Both the position numbers and the translations under genes were made by a program. A stretch of DNA of 45,345 bases from Chromobacterium aquaticum (GTDB lineage Bacteria > Pseudomonadota > Gammaproteobacteria > Burkholderiales > Chromobacteriaceae): NCBI RefSeq assembly GCF_021129195.1, contig NZ_JAJOHW010000014.1, positions 1 through 45,345 of the forward strand. Reading direction: 5' to 3'. The notes beneath the pieces are model-generated. The model was not told the DNA's origin. It saw only the letters and a program-made list of their open reading frames with translations, and ran no database searches. The stretch's first letter is position 1, and each line of letters starts with the position of its first letter. Positions 34,466-45,040 of this stretch are shown here, piece after piece.

Positions 34466-34742
34466 AATTGTTTTCCGGGTGGATGCGGAGAAGGAATGGC
34501 GAAAGTTGGACCCATCAATCCGACAGCAGTTTGCCAAGAAACTGAGAGAACGAGCCGAGCATCCGCACAACCCTTCCGCCAAGCTGCATGGCCTGGAAGG
34601 CTGCTACAAGATCAAGCTACGTCAGACCGGTTACCGGCTGGTCTATGAGGTGGATGACGGCAAAATCATCATCATCGTGGTGGCTATCGGACATCGCGAC
34701 AAGAACCAAGCCTACCAAAAAGCCAAAGCGCGCCAGGGCTGA
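34455..34742 (+). CDS. RelE/ParE-family toxin
   Basis: 95 residues from the ATG at 34455, inside the end of the antitoxin gene. EIVFRVDAEKEWRKLDPSIRQQFAKKLRER, LHGLEGCYKIKLRQTGYRLVYEV and VVAIGHRDKNQAY are the typical RelE fold sequence, with the conserved Arg/Tyr stretch near the C-terminus. RelE toxins cut mRNA in the ribosome. Co-translation with the antitoxin is usual for the family. Confidence 0.9.
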   Translation: MSYEIVFRVDAEKEWRKLDPSIRQQFAKKLRERAEHPHNPSAKLHGLEGCYKIKLRQTGYRLVYEVDDGKIIIIVVAIGHRDKNQAYQKAKARQG

Positions 34743-34979
34743 GCCGACGCAAGCCCGCGACAGTTGCACCCGCTGTCCTCATAGCCCCCCTAGCCCAAGC
34801 ACCCCGATAAGCCCCGCATCCTGCCCCTCCTCCCCAAATCCCGCCGCCCGCAATGCTTCCAATCACATTATTCTTAATTTGAATAACAATCTAATTTTCC
34901 AGATTTTTAACATATATGCAATCGTGCTAGATTTTGTTTTCCAAAATCAATAAAGGGCCGGCGCAGCCGGCGTTCCACG
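34743..34979. other. Intergenic region before the second TonB receptor
   Basis: 237 bases. The second half is AT-rich and holds a palindrome TTATTC-N7-GAATAA (34868-34886), a possible operator that does not fit the Fur consensus well. GCCGGC/GCCGGC (34956-34971) forms a hairpin close to the receptor start. No gene seen. Confidence 0.4.
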
Positions 34980-37658
34980 ATGGCATATCCCCATTTCACC
35001 CTCTCCGTGCTGGCGCTGGCCTTGGCAGGGCAAGCCTTGCCGGCGCTAGCCGCCGACGGCAATACGCTGGACAGCGTCACCATTACCGGGTCGCGCATTG
35101 CGCGCGCCGGCAAGGAAGGCCCCACCGGGGTCACGGTGCTGAGCGGCGCCGATATCGAAAAGCAGGGTTACACCAATGTCTACGACGCGCTGAACAATCT
35201 GGCGCAGAACACCGGCTTCACCCAGGGCGCGGATTTCGGCAATACCTTCACCCCGGCCGCCAACGCCATCAGCCTGCGCGGGCTGGGGCCCAACCATACG
35301 CTGACCTTGCTCAACGGCCGCCGCATCGCCGATTACCCGGTGGCTTACGAGGGTTCGGTCAACTTCGTCAATCTGGCCAATATCCCGGCGGCGATGATTG
35401 AGCGCATCGAGGTGCTCAACGGCGGCGCGTCGGCGATTTACGGCTCGGACGCCATCGCCGGCGTGGTCAATGTGATCCTGAAGAAGAAGGCCGACGGCAC
35501 CACGGTCAACGTCAAGGCCGGCGGCAGCGAGCATCACGGCGGCGAAAACCTGCGCCTGCAACTGAGCGGCGGCAAGAGCTGGGACAAGCTGAATCTGGTC
35601 TATGCGCTGGAGTTGAGCCAGCGCAACCCGATCTGGTCGCGCCAGCGCGGCTTCATGGCGGACAACACCGTCAACGGCGCGGCGCCCACTACGGTGTGGT
35701 CGCAGAAGGATGTGAGCAGCGGCAAGTTCATCGATCCCGGCGCGGCTTGCGGCGCGCTGGGCGGCTTGTACGCCGGCAGCGTGCGCGCTTACCGCAGCAG
35801 CAAGAGCAATGTCTGCGCCAGTCCGCTGGCCAAGGCCTCCTACTGGACGGTGCAGACCGCCAACCAGAGCCAGAACGGCTATCTGAGCCTGAATTACGCG
35901 CTCAACGATCACCTGGAGTTGTTCAGCGACGCGCTGCTGGCCTTCAACCACAGCGAGAACAACACCCGCGGCCCCAGCTGGACCTCGGCCGCCGGCAACG
36001 GCGGCTATTTCCTGAACCAGAACAGCGGCCGCTACGAGGTCTGGAGCCGGCTGTTGTCGCCGGAGGAGATGGGCGGCGCCAGCCGCTACAACCGCAAGTG
36101 GGACGATGTGGCGGCCAACCTGACTTTCGGCCTGCGCGGCACGGTGCCGGACAGCAGCTGGAGTTACGAAGCCGCTTACAACGCGTCCATCTACACCAGC
36201 CAGAACATCGCGCCGCGGCTGCTGGCCAATGCGGACAGTTTCTTCCTGGGCCAGCAGCAGGGCGTGGACGCCAAGGGGGTGCCGATTTACGCGCCGTCGG
36301 CCGGGCCGTTCAACCGCCGGCTGACGCAGGCGGAGTTCGACAGCATCGCCGGGCGCTCGGTGAGCCAGAACAAGTCCTGGCTGCAGGCGCTGAGCCTGAG
36401 CGGCAGCGGCGAGTTGTTCAAGCTGCCGGCCGGCGCGGTGAAGCTGGCCGGCACGCTGGAATGGGGCAGCCAGGGCTTCAGCAATGATCCGGACCCGCTG
36501 ATCAATCAGGGCGCGTTCTATAACACCTCGCCGGCCGTGCACGCCGGCGGCACCCGCTCGCGCCAGGCGCTGGGCGGCGAGTTGTTCATCCCGGTGTTGA
36601 AGCGGCTGGACCTGACGCTGTCCGGCCGTTACGACCGCTACCAACTGCCGGACAGCAGCGCCGGCAAGTTCACTTACGGCGCCGGCCTGGCGTTCCGGCC
36701 GCTGAACAGCTTGCTGCTGCGCGGCAGTTACGCCACCAGCTTCCGCGCGCCGGACATGAATTATCTGTTCCTGACCCAGAGCCGCGGCTATTACTCGTCC
36801 AGCACTGATTACTGGCGTTGCGCCCAGGCCGGCCAGCCCTTGGCCAGCTGCGACTACAAAAGCATGTCGCCGGGCGCGGACTACGTGAAGAACGGCAACG
36901 CCGAACTGAAGCCGGAAAACGGCAAGTCCTACGGCTTCGGCTTTGTGTGGTCGCCCAGCAGCAGCGCGGATATTTCGGTGGATTACTGGGACATCGCCAT
37001 CAATGATCTGGTCACCGACCTGAGCGGCGACAAGCTGTTGCGCGACGAGGCGCAGTGCCGCGCCGGCATGCTGGACGCGTCGTCCCAGCTGTGCCAGGAC
37101 ACGCTGCGCCGAGTGCAGCGCAATCCGGCCAATGCCTTGATCAATCCGGGCGCGATCAAGCAGATCGTGGTCAACCCGATCAACGCCGCCAGCGAGCGCA
37201 CCAGCGGTTTCGACATCGCCGGCAAGCTGCGCTGGAAAACCGCCAGCTGGGGCAGCTTCCTGCTGAAAGCCAATTACACCAAGGTGCTGAAGCACACTTA
37301 CCAGCAGTTTGCCGGCGATGTGGAAAAGAATATGTTGAACGACCCGGAAAACACCGATTGGCCGGACAAGCTGGACACCAGCCTGAGCTGGGACATCGGC
37401 CCCTGGTCGTCCACCATGCTGCTGACCCGTTACGGCAAGATTCCCAAAGCCGACGGCTCCGGCAATCTGACGCCCACAGTGCTGGCCAATTTCAGCACTC
37501 AGTATCAATGGAGCAAGCAGACCTCGGTGGGGCTCATCGTCAACAATGTGCTGGACACCATCAAGCGCGACGACACCAGCAACTGGCCCTACTACCCGGT
37601 GGGCAGCTATCTGCCCTATGGCCGCCAGTGGTGGGTGGAGGTGAACCACAAGTTCTGA
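34980..37658 (+). CDS. TonB-dependent receptor, ligand unknown
   Basis: 892 residues with a signal peptide ending PALAADG. The plug starts TLDSVTITGSRIAR and has SLRGLGPNHTLTLLNGRRI and IERIEVLNGGASAIYGSDAI; the barrel ends WWVEVNHKF with a terminal Phe. The GSRI type of plug and the long barrel are typical of TonB receptors widespread in Xanthomonas-like bacteria, often for nutrients rather than known siderophores. No partner transporter or sigma/anti-sigma pair flanks it. The ribosome-binding site is weak, with a hairpin beside it. Ligand cannot be told. Confidence 0.88.
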   Translation: MAYPHFTLSVLALALAGQALPALAADGNTLDSVTITGSRIARAGKEGPTGVTVLSGADIEKQGYTNVYDALNNLAQNTGFTQGADFGNTFTPAANAISLRGLGPNHTLTLLNGRRIADYPVAYEGSVNFVNLANIPAAMIERIEVLNGGASAIYGSDAIAGVVNVILKKKADGTTVNVKAGGSEHHGGENLRLQLSGGKSWDKLNLVYALELSQRNPIWSRQRGFMADNTVNGAAPTTVWSQKDVSSGKFIDPGAACGALGGLYAGSVRAYRSSKSNVCASPLAKASYWTVQTANQSQNGYLSLNYALNDHLELFSDALLAFNHSENNTRGPSWTSAAGNGGYFLNQNSGRYEVWSRLLSPEEMGGASRYNRKWDDVAANLTFGLRGTVPDSSWSYEAAYNASIYTSQNIAPRLLANADSFFLGQQQGVDAKGVPIYAPSAGPFNRRLTQAEFDSIAGRSVSQNKSWLQALSLSGSGELFKLPAGAVKLAGTLEWGSQGFSNDPDPLINQGAFYNTSPAVHAGGTRSRQALGGELFIPVLKRLDLTLSGRYDRYQLPDSSAGKFTYGAGLAFRPLNSLLLRGSYATSFRAPDMNYLFLTQSRGYYSSSTDYWRCAQAGQPLASCDYKSMSPGADYVKNGNAELKPENGKSYGFGFVWSPSSSADISVDYWDIAINDLVTDLSGDKLLRDEAQCRAGMLDASSQLCQDTLRRVQRNPANALINPGAIKQIVVNPINAASERTSGFDIAGKLRWKTASWGSFLLKANYTKVLKHTYQQFAGDVEKNMLNDPENTDWPDKLDTSLSWDIGPWSSTMLLTRYGKIPKADGSGNLTPTVLANFSTQYQWSKQTSVGLIVNNVLDTIKRDDTSNWPYYPVGSYLPYGRQWWVEVNHKF

Positions 37659-37728
37659 ACCAGGCGGCCTGCGCCGATCCACGCGGGCGGTCTGCCGCCG
37701 CCTGCGCTCAAATCGACAGCACAATGCA

Positions 37729-37758
37729 AAAAACCCACCGCTTGCGCGATGGGTTTTT
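37729..37758. terminator. Bidirectional terminator
   Basis: AAAAACCCA and TGGGTTTTT form a stem, with A- and T-runs on both sides. It serves the TonB receptor and the tRNA cluster coming from the right. Confidence 0.8.
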
Positions 37759-37765
37759 CTGAATC

Positions 37766-37840
37766 TGGCGTCCCCACGGGGAATCGAACCCCGGCTACCG
37801 CCGTGAAAGGGCGGTGTTCTAACCGCTAAACTATAGGGAC
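37766..37840 (-). tRNA. tRNA-Glu (TTC)
   Basis: Read on the minus strand the gene starts GTCCCTATAG and ends GGGGACGCCA with encoded CCA. The anticodon loop is CTTTCAC. The T-arm is GGGGTTCGATTCCCC. Confidence 0.97.
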
Positions 37841-37846
37841 AGCAAG

Positions 37847-37923
37847 TGGCGCACCCGGAGCGATTCGAACGCCCGACCCTCTGGTTCGTAGCCAGATACT
37901 CTATCCAACTGAGCTACGGGTGC
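37847..37923 (-). tRNA. tRNA-Arg (ACG)
   Basis: Starts GCACCCGTAGCTCAG and ends GGGTGCGCCA. The anticodon loop is CTACGAA, so it reads CGN codons and not the AGA/AGG codons of the minigene at 27510. Confidence 0.97.
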
Positions 37924-37930
37924 GCTGAAC

Positions 37931-38024
37931 TGGCGGAGAAAGAGGGATTCGAACCCTCGATACAGGTTTAAGCCCGTATGCTTCCTTAGCAGGGAAGTGC
38001 CTTCGACCACTCGGCCATTTCTCC
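37931..38024 (-). tRNA. tRNA-Ser (GCT)
   Basis: 94 bases with a long variable arm, starting GGAGAAATGGCCGAG and ending TTTCTCCGCCA. The anticodon loop is CTGCTAA. It lies 62 bases after lysC in the same direction; the order Ser-Arg-Glu suggests one tRNA transcript. Confidence 0.97.
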
Positions 38025-38085
38025 GTTCAGAGAGCGCCATATTAATTAGCGCTGCGCCCTCTGTCAAGCGTGTATCCGAAATTAT

Positions 38086-39312
38086 TTACGCCGGCTGGTC
38101 CAGTCCGAAAACTTTATGCAAAACGCGAACCGCCAGTTCCAGATACTTCTCGTCCACCAGCACCGATACCTTGATTTCCGAGGTGGAGATCATCTGGATA
38201 TTGATGCCCTCTTCCGCCAGGGTGCGGAACATGGTGGAGGCGATGCCGCAGTGCGAACGCATGCCCACGCCCACGATGGAGATCTTGGCCACCTTGTCGT
38301 CGGCGTCGATCTTGGCGGCGCCGATATGGGTCTGCACTTCGCGCAGGATGGTCAGCGCGCGCTGGAATTCGCCGCGCGGCACGGTGAAGGAGAAATCGGT
38401 CGCGCCGTTTTCGCCCACGTTCTGGATGATCATGTCCACTTCGATATTGGCATCGGCGATCGGCCCCAGAATCTGGTAGGCGATGCCAGGCTTGTCCGGC
38501 ACGCCCTTGACGTTGATGCGCGCTTCGTTACGGTCAAATGCGATGCCTGCGACAACGGCCTTTTCCATGCTTTCATCTTCCTCATACGTAATCAGGGTGC
38601 CTTCGCCTTCGTCTTCGAAGCTGGAGAGCACGCGCAAACGAACCTTGTACTTGCCGGCGAATTCCACCGAGCGGATCTGCAGCACCTTGGAGCCCAGCGA
38701 CGCCATTTCGATCATTTCCTCGAACGTGACGGTCTTCAGGCGGCGCGCTTCCGGCACCACGCGCGGATCGGTGGTGTAAACGCCGTCCACGTCGGTATAG
38801 ATCTGGCATTCGTCGGCCTTCAGCGCGGCGGCCAGCGCCACGGCGGAGGTGTCCGAGCCGCCACGGCCCAGCGTGGTGATGTCGCCGTCCTCGTCCACGC
38901 CCTGGAAGCCGGCGACGATGACGACGCGGCCTTCATTGAGGTCGGAGCGCATCGCGGCGTCGTCTATCTCCTGGATGCGGGCCTTGGTGTGGGCGTTGTC
39001 GGTAACCAGCTTCACCTGCCAGCCACAGTAGCTCTTGGCCGGCACGCCGATTTCCTTCAGCGCCATCGCCAGCAGGCCGATGGTGACTTGCTCGCCGGTG
39101 GATACCACCACGTCCAGCTCGCGCGGGTCCGGATAGTCCTGAATCTCCTTTGCCAGGGCGATGAGGCGGTTGGTTTCGCCGCTCATGGCGGACACCACCA
39201 CCACGACATCATGTCCCTGCGACTTCCACTTGGCGACACGGCGGGCAACGTTCTTGATCCGTTCGGTGGTTCCAACCGAAGTGCCGCCGTACTTTTGTAC
39301 GATGAGTGCCAT
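38086..39312 (-). CDS. lysC: Aspartate kinase
   Basis: 408 residues, the usual size of monofunctional aspartokinase. VQKYGGTSVG at the start is the kinase signature, with TLGRGGSDTSAVALA and YTDVDGVYTTDPR as ATP- and substrate-binding blocks. Two ACT domains follow from about residue 265 (RINVKGVPDKPGIAY and KISIVGVGMRSHCGIA), the sites for feedback by lysine and threonine. It makes aspartyl phosphate, the first step to lysine, threonine and methionine. The upstream 217 bases show no clear riboswitch. tRNA genes follow it. Confidence 0.96.
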   Translation of the reverse strand: MALIVQKYGGTSVGTTERIKNVARRVAKWKSQGHDVVVVVSAMSGETNRLIALAKEIQDYPDPRELDVVVSTGEQVTIGLLAMALKEIGVPAKSYCGWQVKLVTDNAHTKARIQEIDDAAMRSDLNEGRVVIVAGFQGVDEDGDITTLGRGGSDTSAVALAAALKADECQIYTDVDGVYTTDPRVVPEARRLKTVTFEEMIEMASLGSKVLQIRSVEFAGKYKVRLRVLSSFEDEGEGTLITYEEDESMEKAVVAGIAFDRNEARINVKGVPDKPGIAYQILGPIADANIEVDMIIQNVGENGATDFSFTVPRGEFQRALTILREVQTHIGAAKIDADDKVAKISIVGVGMRSHCGIASTMFRTLAEEGINIQMISTSEIKVSVLVDEKYLELAVRVLHKVFGLDQPA

Positions 39313-39529
39313 GCTTGTTTCTTATATTCGAAAGGGTTGAAATGTCGAGCTTCGATTCTGACCCTATCCTGGCCAGAATTGCAAGGCGGAATTCTCCGCG
39401 CATGCTGCAACGCAAAACCCACTGCCGGCCGCGCCCGGCGCGCCGCGGCTCAAGCTGCCGGCACAGCGGCGCTTGTCGGCATCAATCCATGGCTGAGATG
39501 CCGTTTGCTGGCAGATTATTTCTGTTGGA

Positions 39530-40339
39530 TTACATGCGCAAACGCTCGGGGCAGCTGTACAGATTGGCGCGGCCGTGACCGGCGAAGCCAATCAGGGTCA
39601 GGCCGTAGCGCGCGGCCATTTCCACCGCCAGCGAGGTGGGCGCGGACAGCGCGATCAGGATCTCGATGCCGGCGGCGGCGGCCTTCTGCGCCATTTCATA
39701 GCTGGCGCGGCTGGTGACGATGGCGGCGCCGTCGCGCCAGCCCTGGCGCGCGCGCGCGCCGATCAGCTTGTCCAGCGCCACATGGCGGCCCACGTCCTCG
39801 CTGACATGCAGCAGCGCGCCGTCCTGCCCCACCCAGGCGGCGGCATGGGCGCAGGCGGTGGCCTGGGACAGGCTTTGCGCCTGTTGCAGCGCCGGCAAGG
39901 CGCGCGCCAGCGCGTCCAGGCTGAAGCTTTGGGTTCGCGGCAGGAGCGGCAGTGGCCGGTGGATTTCGGCCAGTTGCTCCACGCCGCACAGGCCGCAGCC
40001 GGTGCGCCCGGCCAGCTGGCGGCGGCGCTCCTTCAAGGCCATGAAGCGGGCCGAGGCCAGATCGATGCGCGCTTCCACGCCGCGCTCGCCGGGGATGATG
40101 TCGATGCCGTAGATTTCGCCCGGATGGGCGATGATGCCCTCGGCCAGGCTGAAGCCCAGCGCGAAGTCTTCCAGTTCCCGCGGGCTGGCCATCATCACCA
40201 CGTGGGACAAGCCGTTGTACACCAGCGCCACCGGGGTCTCCACCGCCACCCAGTCCTGGCGGGAGCGGGCAAGGCCGTCGCGGCAGTCGACGATGTCCAA
40301 GCCCAGCGCCGCGCCCGTCAGCGCGTCATTTATTGTCAT
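39530..40339 (-). CDS. fdhD: FdhD, formate dehydrogenase sulfurtransferase
   Basis: 269 residues. The TGCGLCGVE motif near residues 113-121 has the CxxC cysteines that pass sulfur from IscS to the molybdenum cofactor. [14 protein letters not shown] and the late [11 protein letters not shown] are conserved in the family and contact the cofactor. Without it formate dehydrogenases are made but inactive. It is divergent from fdnG with 133 bases between the starts, so both are likely controlled from one region, though I see no clear FNR site. Confidence 0.95.
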   Translation of the reverse strand: MTINDALTGAALGLDIVDCRDGLARSRQDWVAVETPVALVYNGLSHVVMMASPRELEDFALGFSLAEGIIAHPGEIYGIDIIPGERGVEARIDLASARFMALKERRRQLAGRTGCGLCGVEQLAEIHRPLPLLPRTQSFSLDALARALPALQQAQSLSQATACAHAAAWVGQDGALLHVSEDVGRHVALDKLIGARARQGWRDGAAIVTSRASYEMAQKAAAAGIEILIALSAPTSLAVEMAARYGLTLIGFAGHGRANLYSCPERLRM

Positions 40340-40472
40340 AGAATTAACCTGTGATCCACCGCAATAGTTTGTACTAATTGATACCTACGGCGATAATAGA
40401 TTTTCCGCTGTGAGTGAGCAATGCGCCCTTGGTGGGTCAGGGGCGCCAGGTTCATACCAAGGAGACAAACCC

Positions 40473-43400
40473 ATGCAAGTCAGCAGACGGCAGTTTTTCA
40501 AGCTCTGCGCCGGCGGCATGGCAGGCACCACCATCGCGACGCTGGGCTTCATGCCCGAAACCGCGCTGGCCGACACCCGCAGCTATAAATTGCTGCGCGC
40601 GACGGAAACCCGGAATACCTGTCCATACTGTTCGGTGGGCTGTGGCATCTTGATGTACAGCCTGGGCGACGGCGCCAAGAACGCCAAAGCCGATATTTTC
40701 CACATTGAAGGCGATCCGGATCACCCGGTCAATCGCGGCGCGCTCTGTCCCAAGGGCGCGGGCCTGATCGACTTCATCCACAGCCCCAACCGCCTGCGCT
40801 ACCCGGAAGTGCGCGAAGCGGGCTCCAACGAATACAAGCGCATCAGCTGGGACGAGGCTTTCGAGCGCATCGCCGCCCATATGAAGCGCGACCGCGACGC
40901 CAACTTCGTCGAGAAGAACGCCGACGGCGTCACCGTCAATCGCTGGCTGACCACAGGTTTCCTGGCCGCTTCCGCGTCCAGCAACGAGGCGGGCTGGCTG
41001 ACGCACAAATTCACCCGCAGCCTGGGGCTGCTGGCGGTCGACAACCAGGCGCGTGTATGACACGGACCAACGGTGGCAAGTCTTGCCCCAACATTTGGTC
41101 GCGGTGCCATGACAAACCATTGGGTCGACATCAAGAACGCCAACCTCATCGTCGTCATGGGCGGCAATGCGGCAGAGGCGCACCCGGTGGGCTTCCGCTG
41201 GGCGATTGAGGCCAAGACCCGCAACAAGGCGAAACTGATCGTCATCGACCCGCGCTTCACCCGCACGGCGTCTGTGGCGGATTATTACGCCCCCATCCGC
41301 ACCGGCACGGACATTGCGTTCCTGTCCGGCGTGATCCGCTACCTGCTGCAAACCGGCAAGTACAACAAGGAATACACGCTGGCCTACACCAATGCCGCGC
41401 TGTTGGTGAACCCGGACTTCAAGTTCGACGACGGCCTGTTCTCCGGCTACAACGCCGACAAGCACAGCTACGACAAATCCACCTGGTCCTACCAGTTGGA
41501 CGACAAGGGCATGGCCAAGCGCGACGACAGCCTGTCCGACCCGCGCTGCGTGATCAATCTGATGCGCGAGCACGTGGCCCGCTACACGCCGGAAATGGTG
41601 GAAACCGTCTGCGGCACGCCCAAGGACGCCTTCCTCAAGGTCTGCGAATACCTGGCGGAAACCGGCGCCCACGACAAGACCACCTCCTTCCTGTACGCAC
41701 TGGGCTGGACTCAGCACTCCATCGGTTCGCAGAACATCCGCACCATGGCGATGATCCAGCTGCTGCTGGGCAATATGGGCATGGCCGGCGGCGGGGTCAA
41801 CGCGCTGCGCGGCCACTCCAACATCCAGGGTCTGACCGATATCGGCCTGCTGTCCACCAGCTTGCCGGGTTATCTGAACATGCCCTCGGAGAAGGAGCCC
41901 ACGCTGGAGTCCTATCTGGGCAAGTACACCAGCAAGCCGCTGGCCGACGGGCAGATGAACTACTGGCAGAACTATCCCAAGTTCTTCGTTTCGCTGATGA
42001 AGGCGATGTGGGGCGACAAGGCCACCGCCGACAATCAGTGGGGCTATGACTGGCTGCCCAAGTGGGACAAGAGCTACGACGTGCTGCAGTACTTCGAGCT
42101 GATGCATCAGGGCAAGATCAACGGCTATTTCTGCCAAGGCTTCAACCCCATCCTGGCCTTCCCGGACAAGAACAAGGTGGTGGCCTCGCTTTCCAAGCTG
42201 AAATACCTGGTGATCATGGACCCGCTGGCCACCGACACTTCCACTTTCTGGAAGAATCACGGCGAGCAGAACGATGTGAAGAGCGCGGAGATCCAGACCG
42301 AGGTGTTCCGCCTGCCCACCACCTGTTTCGCCGAAGAAGACGGCGCGGTGGTCAACTCCGGCCGCTGGCTGCAATGGCACTGGAAAGGCGCGGACGCGCC
42401 GGGCGAAGCGATCACCGACGCGGAAATCCTGGCCGGCATCTTCACTCGTCTGAAGGCTCAGTACGCCAAGGACGGCGGCAAGAACGCCGAGGCCATCATG
42501 AATCTGTCCTGGGCTTACGGCGATCCGCACGAGCCCAAGCCGGAGGAACTGGCCAAGGAGCTCAACGGCAAGGCGCTGGCGGACATCCCGGATCCCAAGA
42601 ACCCGGGGCAGTTCCTGGCCAAGAAAGGCGAGCAGCTGTCCGGCTTCGCGCTATTGCAGGCCGACGGCAGCACCGCTTCCGGCTGTTGGATCTTCGCCGG
42701 CAGCTGGACCCAGGCCGGCAACCAGATGGCGCGCCGCGACAACAGCGATCCGTCCGGGCTGGGCAATACCCTGGGCTGGGCCTGGGCGTGGCCGGCCAAC
42801 CGCCGCGTGCTGTACAACCGCGCTTCCTGTAAGCCGGACGGCACGCCGTGGGACAAGAAGCGGACGCTGATCAAGTGGAACGGCGAAAAATGGGTGGGCG
42901 TGGACGTGCCGGACTTCAAGGCCGACGAGCCTCCCGGCAGCGCCATGGCGCCGTTCATCATGCAGGCCGAGGGCCTGGGGCGGCTGTTCGCGCTCGACAA
43001 GATGGCGGAAGGCCCGTTCCCCGAGCACTACGAGCCGTTCGAAACGCCGCTGGGCACCAACCCGCTGCATCCCAAGGTGGTGTCCAATCCGGCGGCGCGG
43101 GTGTTCCCGGCGGACCGCGAACAGATGGGCAAGCACGACGCCTTCCCGTACGCGGCCACCACTTACCGTCTGACCGAGCACTTCCACGGCTGGACCAAGC
43201 ACGCGCGCCTGAACGCGATCGCCCAGCCGGAGCAGTTCGTGGAAATCGGCGAGGCGCTGGCCAAGGAGAAAGGCATCGCCCACGGCGACACGGTGAAAGT
43301 GTCGTCCAAGCGCGGCTATATCAAGGCCAAGGCGGTGGTGACCAAGCGCATCCGCGCGCTGCAGGTCAACGGCAAGACGGTGCACCAGGTAGGGATTCCG

Positions 43401-43529
43401 ATTCACTGGGGTTATGAAGGGGTGGCCCAGAAAGGCTTCAGCGCCAACACGCTGACGCCGTTTGTAGGCGACGCCAACACCCAGACGCCGGAATTCAAGT
43501 CCTTCCTGGTCAACGTCGAGAAAGTGTAA
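40473..43529 (+). CDS. fdnG: Formate dehydrogenase (membrane-bound, N/O type) alpha subunit, selenoprotein
   Basis: 1018 residues if the in-frame TGA at 41058-41060 is read as selenocysteine at codon 196, the same position as in E. coli FdnG. Both sides of the TGA agree with the family (VDNQARV, then HGPTVASLAP). A Tat signal (SRRQFFK) starts the protein. Cysteines 50, 53, 57 and 92 (CPYCSVGC, LCPKG) hold a 4Fe-4S cluster; the rest binds bis-MGD molybdenum. It oxidises formate in the periplasm and passes electrons through the beta and gamma subunits to quinone. AAGGAG lies eight bases before the ATG. Gene finders will split it into two ORFs. Whether FdnG or FdoG is meant is open. Confidence 0.95.
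41058..41098 (+). promoter_or_regulatory. SECIS element of fdnG
   Basis: The TGA codon is followed by a hairpin with GGCAA (41075-41079) and TTGCC (41083-41087) around GTC. This is the bacterial SECIS position and form, close to that of E. coli fdnG; it recruits SelB with selenocysteyl-tRNA. Confidence 0.85.
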
Positions 43530-43538
43530 GGAGCGACC

Positions 43539-44414
43539 ATGTCATCACTGCAATCGCAAGATATCCTGCGCCGCTCCGCCAGTCCCACTCAGCCGCCGGT
43601 GGTGCGCGATTACAAGGCCGAGGTGGCCAAGCTGATCGACGTGTCCACCTGCATCGGCTGCAAGGCCTGTCAGGTGGCCTGCTCGGAGTGGAACGACATC
43701 CGCGACGAAGTGGGCCACAACGTCGGTGTCTACGACAACCCGGCCGACCTCACCGCCCACAGCTGGACGGTGATGCGCTACAGCGAGGTGGAGGAAAGCG
43801 GCAAGCTGGAGTGGCTGATCCGCAAGGACGGCTGCATGCACTGCGCCGATCCGGGCTGTCTGAAGGCCTGTCCGTCGCCGGGCGCCATCATCCAGTACGC
43901 CAACGGCATCGTGGACTTCCAGTCCGAGCACTGCATAGGCTGCGGCTATTGCATCTCCGGCTGTCCGTTCAATGTGCCGCGCATCAACCAGAAGGACAAC
44001 AAGGCGTATAAATGCACCTTGTGTTCCGACCGGGTGATGGTGGGCCAGGAGCCGGCCTGCGTGAAAACCTGTCCCACCGGAGCCATCCGCTTCGGCACCA
44101 AGTCCGATATGCAGGCCTACGCCCACGACCGGGTGGAAGAGCTGAAGACCCGCGGCTACGCCAACGCCGGGCTGTACGATCCGGAAGGCGTGGGCGGCAC
44201 CCACGTGATGTACGTGCTGCACCACGCCGACAAGCCGGAGCTGTATTCCGGCCTGGCCAAGGATCCCAAGATCAGCCCGGTGGTCAGCCTGTGGAAGGGC
44301 ATCCTCAAGCCGCTGTCCACCATCGGCCTGGCGGCTTCGGTGTTGTTCGGCTTCTTCCACTACATCGGCGTCGGCCCCAATAAGGCGGAAGAGGAAGAGG
44401 AGGAACAGGCATGA
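43539..44414 (+). CDS. fdnH: Formate dehydrogenase beta subunit (iron-sulfur)
   Basis: 291 residues with four cysteine groups for 4Fe-4S clusters ([42 protein letters not shown] plus CVKTC). A single C-terminal membrane helix (about residues 250-275) anchors it, and an acidic tail follows. It carries electrons from the molybdenum subunit to the cytochrome b subunit. It starts nine bases after fdnG with GGAG ahead, and overlaps the gamma subunit gene by four bases. Confidence 0.95.
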   Translation: MSSLQSQDILRRSASPTQPPVVRDYKAEVAKLIDVSTCIGCKACQVACSEWNDIRDEVGHNVGVYDNPADLTAHSWTVMRYSEVEESGKLEWLIRKDGCMHCADPGCLKACPSPGAIIQYANGIVDFQSEHCIGCGYCISGCPFNVPRINQKDNKAYKCTLCSDRVMVGQEPACVKTCPTGAIRFGTKSDMQAYAHDRVEELKTRGYANAGLYDPEGVGGTHVMYVLHHADKPELYSGLAKDPKISPVVSLWKGILKPLSTIGLAASVLFGFFHYIGVGPNKAEEEEEEQA

Positions 44415-45040
44415 GCAAGGAAAAGCTGATCAAGCGCTACAGCGCGGCGGAACGCGTCAACCACTGGATCGTGGCGGTGTGCTTCGTGCTGTTGGCGATT
44501 TCCGGCCTGGCCTTCTTCTACCCGGCCTTCTTCTGGCTGACCGGCGTGTTCGGCACGCCGCAGCTGGCGCGCATCATCCACCCCTTCGTCGGGGTGCTGA
44601 TGTTCCTCGGCTTCGCGCGTCAGTTCCTGCGCTACTGGCATCACAACTTCCTGGACAAGGAAGACGTGAAGTGGATGATGGCGGTGAAGTCGGTGCTGTC
44701 CGGCCACGAGGTCGGCGACATCGGCAAGTACAACGGCGGCCAGAAAGGCATGTTCTGGTTGATGACCGGCTGCATGCTGATGCTGGTGTGCACCGGCTTC
44801 ATCATGTGGCGGCCGTACTTCGCGCTGTACTTCCCCATCCCGGTGATCCGCGTGGCGCTGCTGCTGCACGCCTGGAGCGCGCTGATTCTGATCGCCGGCA
44901 TCATCGTCCACGTCTACGCCGCCATCTGGGTGCGCGGCACGATACGGGCGATGGTGGAAGGCGTGGTCACCCATGCCTGGGCCAAGAAGCATCATCCGCG
45001 CTGGTATCGTGAAATGACCGGAGACAAGAACAAGCCATGA
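44411..45040 (+). CDS. fdnI: Formate dehydrogenase gamma subunit, cytochrome b556
   Basis: 209 residues with four membrane helices. Histidines in [26 protein letters not shown] and IIVHVYAA are placed to bind two b haems. It passes electrons to the quinone pool. The start overlaps fdnH, and the stop overlaps fdhE (ATGA), so the four genes form one transcription unit. Confidence 0.94.
   Translation: MSKEKLIKRYSAAERVNHWIVAVCFVLLAISGLAFFYPAFFWLTGVFGTPQLARIIHPFVGVLMFLGFARQFLRYWHHNFLDKEDVKWMMAVKSVLSGHEVGDIGKYNGGQKGMFWLMTGCMLMLVCTGFIMWRPYFALYFPIPVIRVALLLHAWSALILIAGIIVHVYAAIWVRGTIRAMVEGVVTHAWAKKHHPRWYREMTGDKNKP

Noticed and set aside
34868-34886. Fur box before the second TonB receptor
   Set aside because: The palindrome TTATTC-N7-GAATAA does not follow the Fur consensus.
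40452-42530. 692-residue minus-strand open frame opposite fdnG
   Set aside because: A GC-rich antisense shadow of a well-supported gene, without family features.
41073-43529. A separate 818-residue molybdopterin oxidoreductase gene
   Set aside because: It is the part of fdnG after the selenocysteine TGA; the frame and the SECIS show one gene from 40473.
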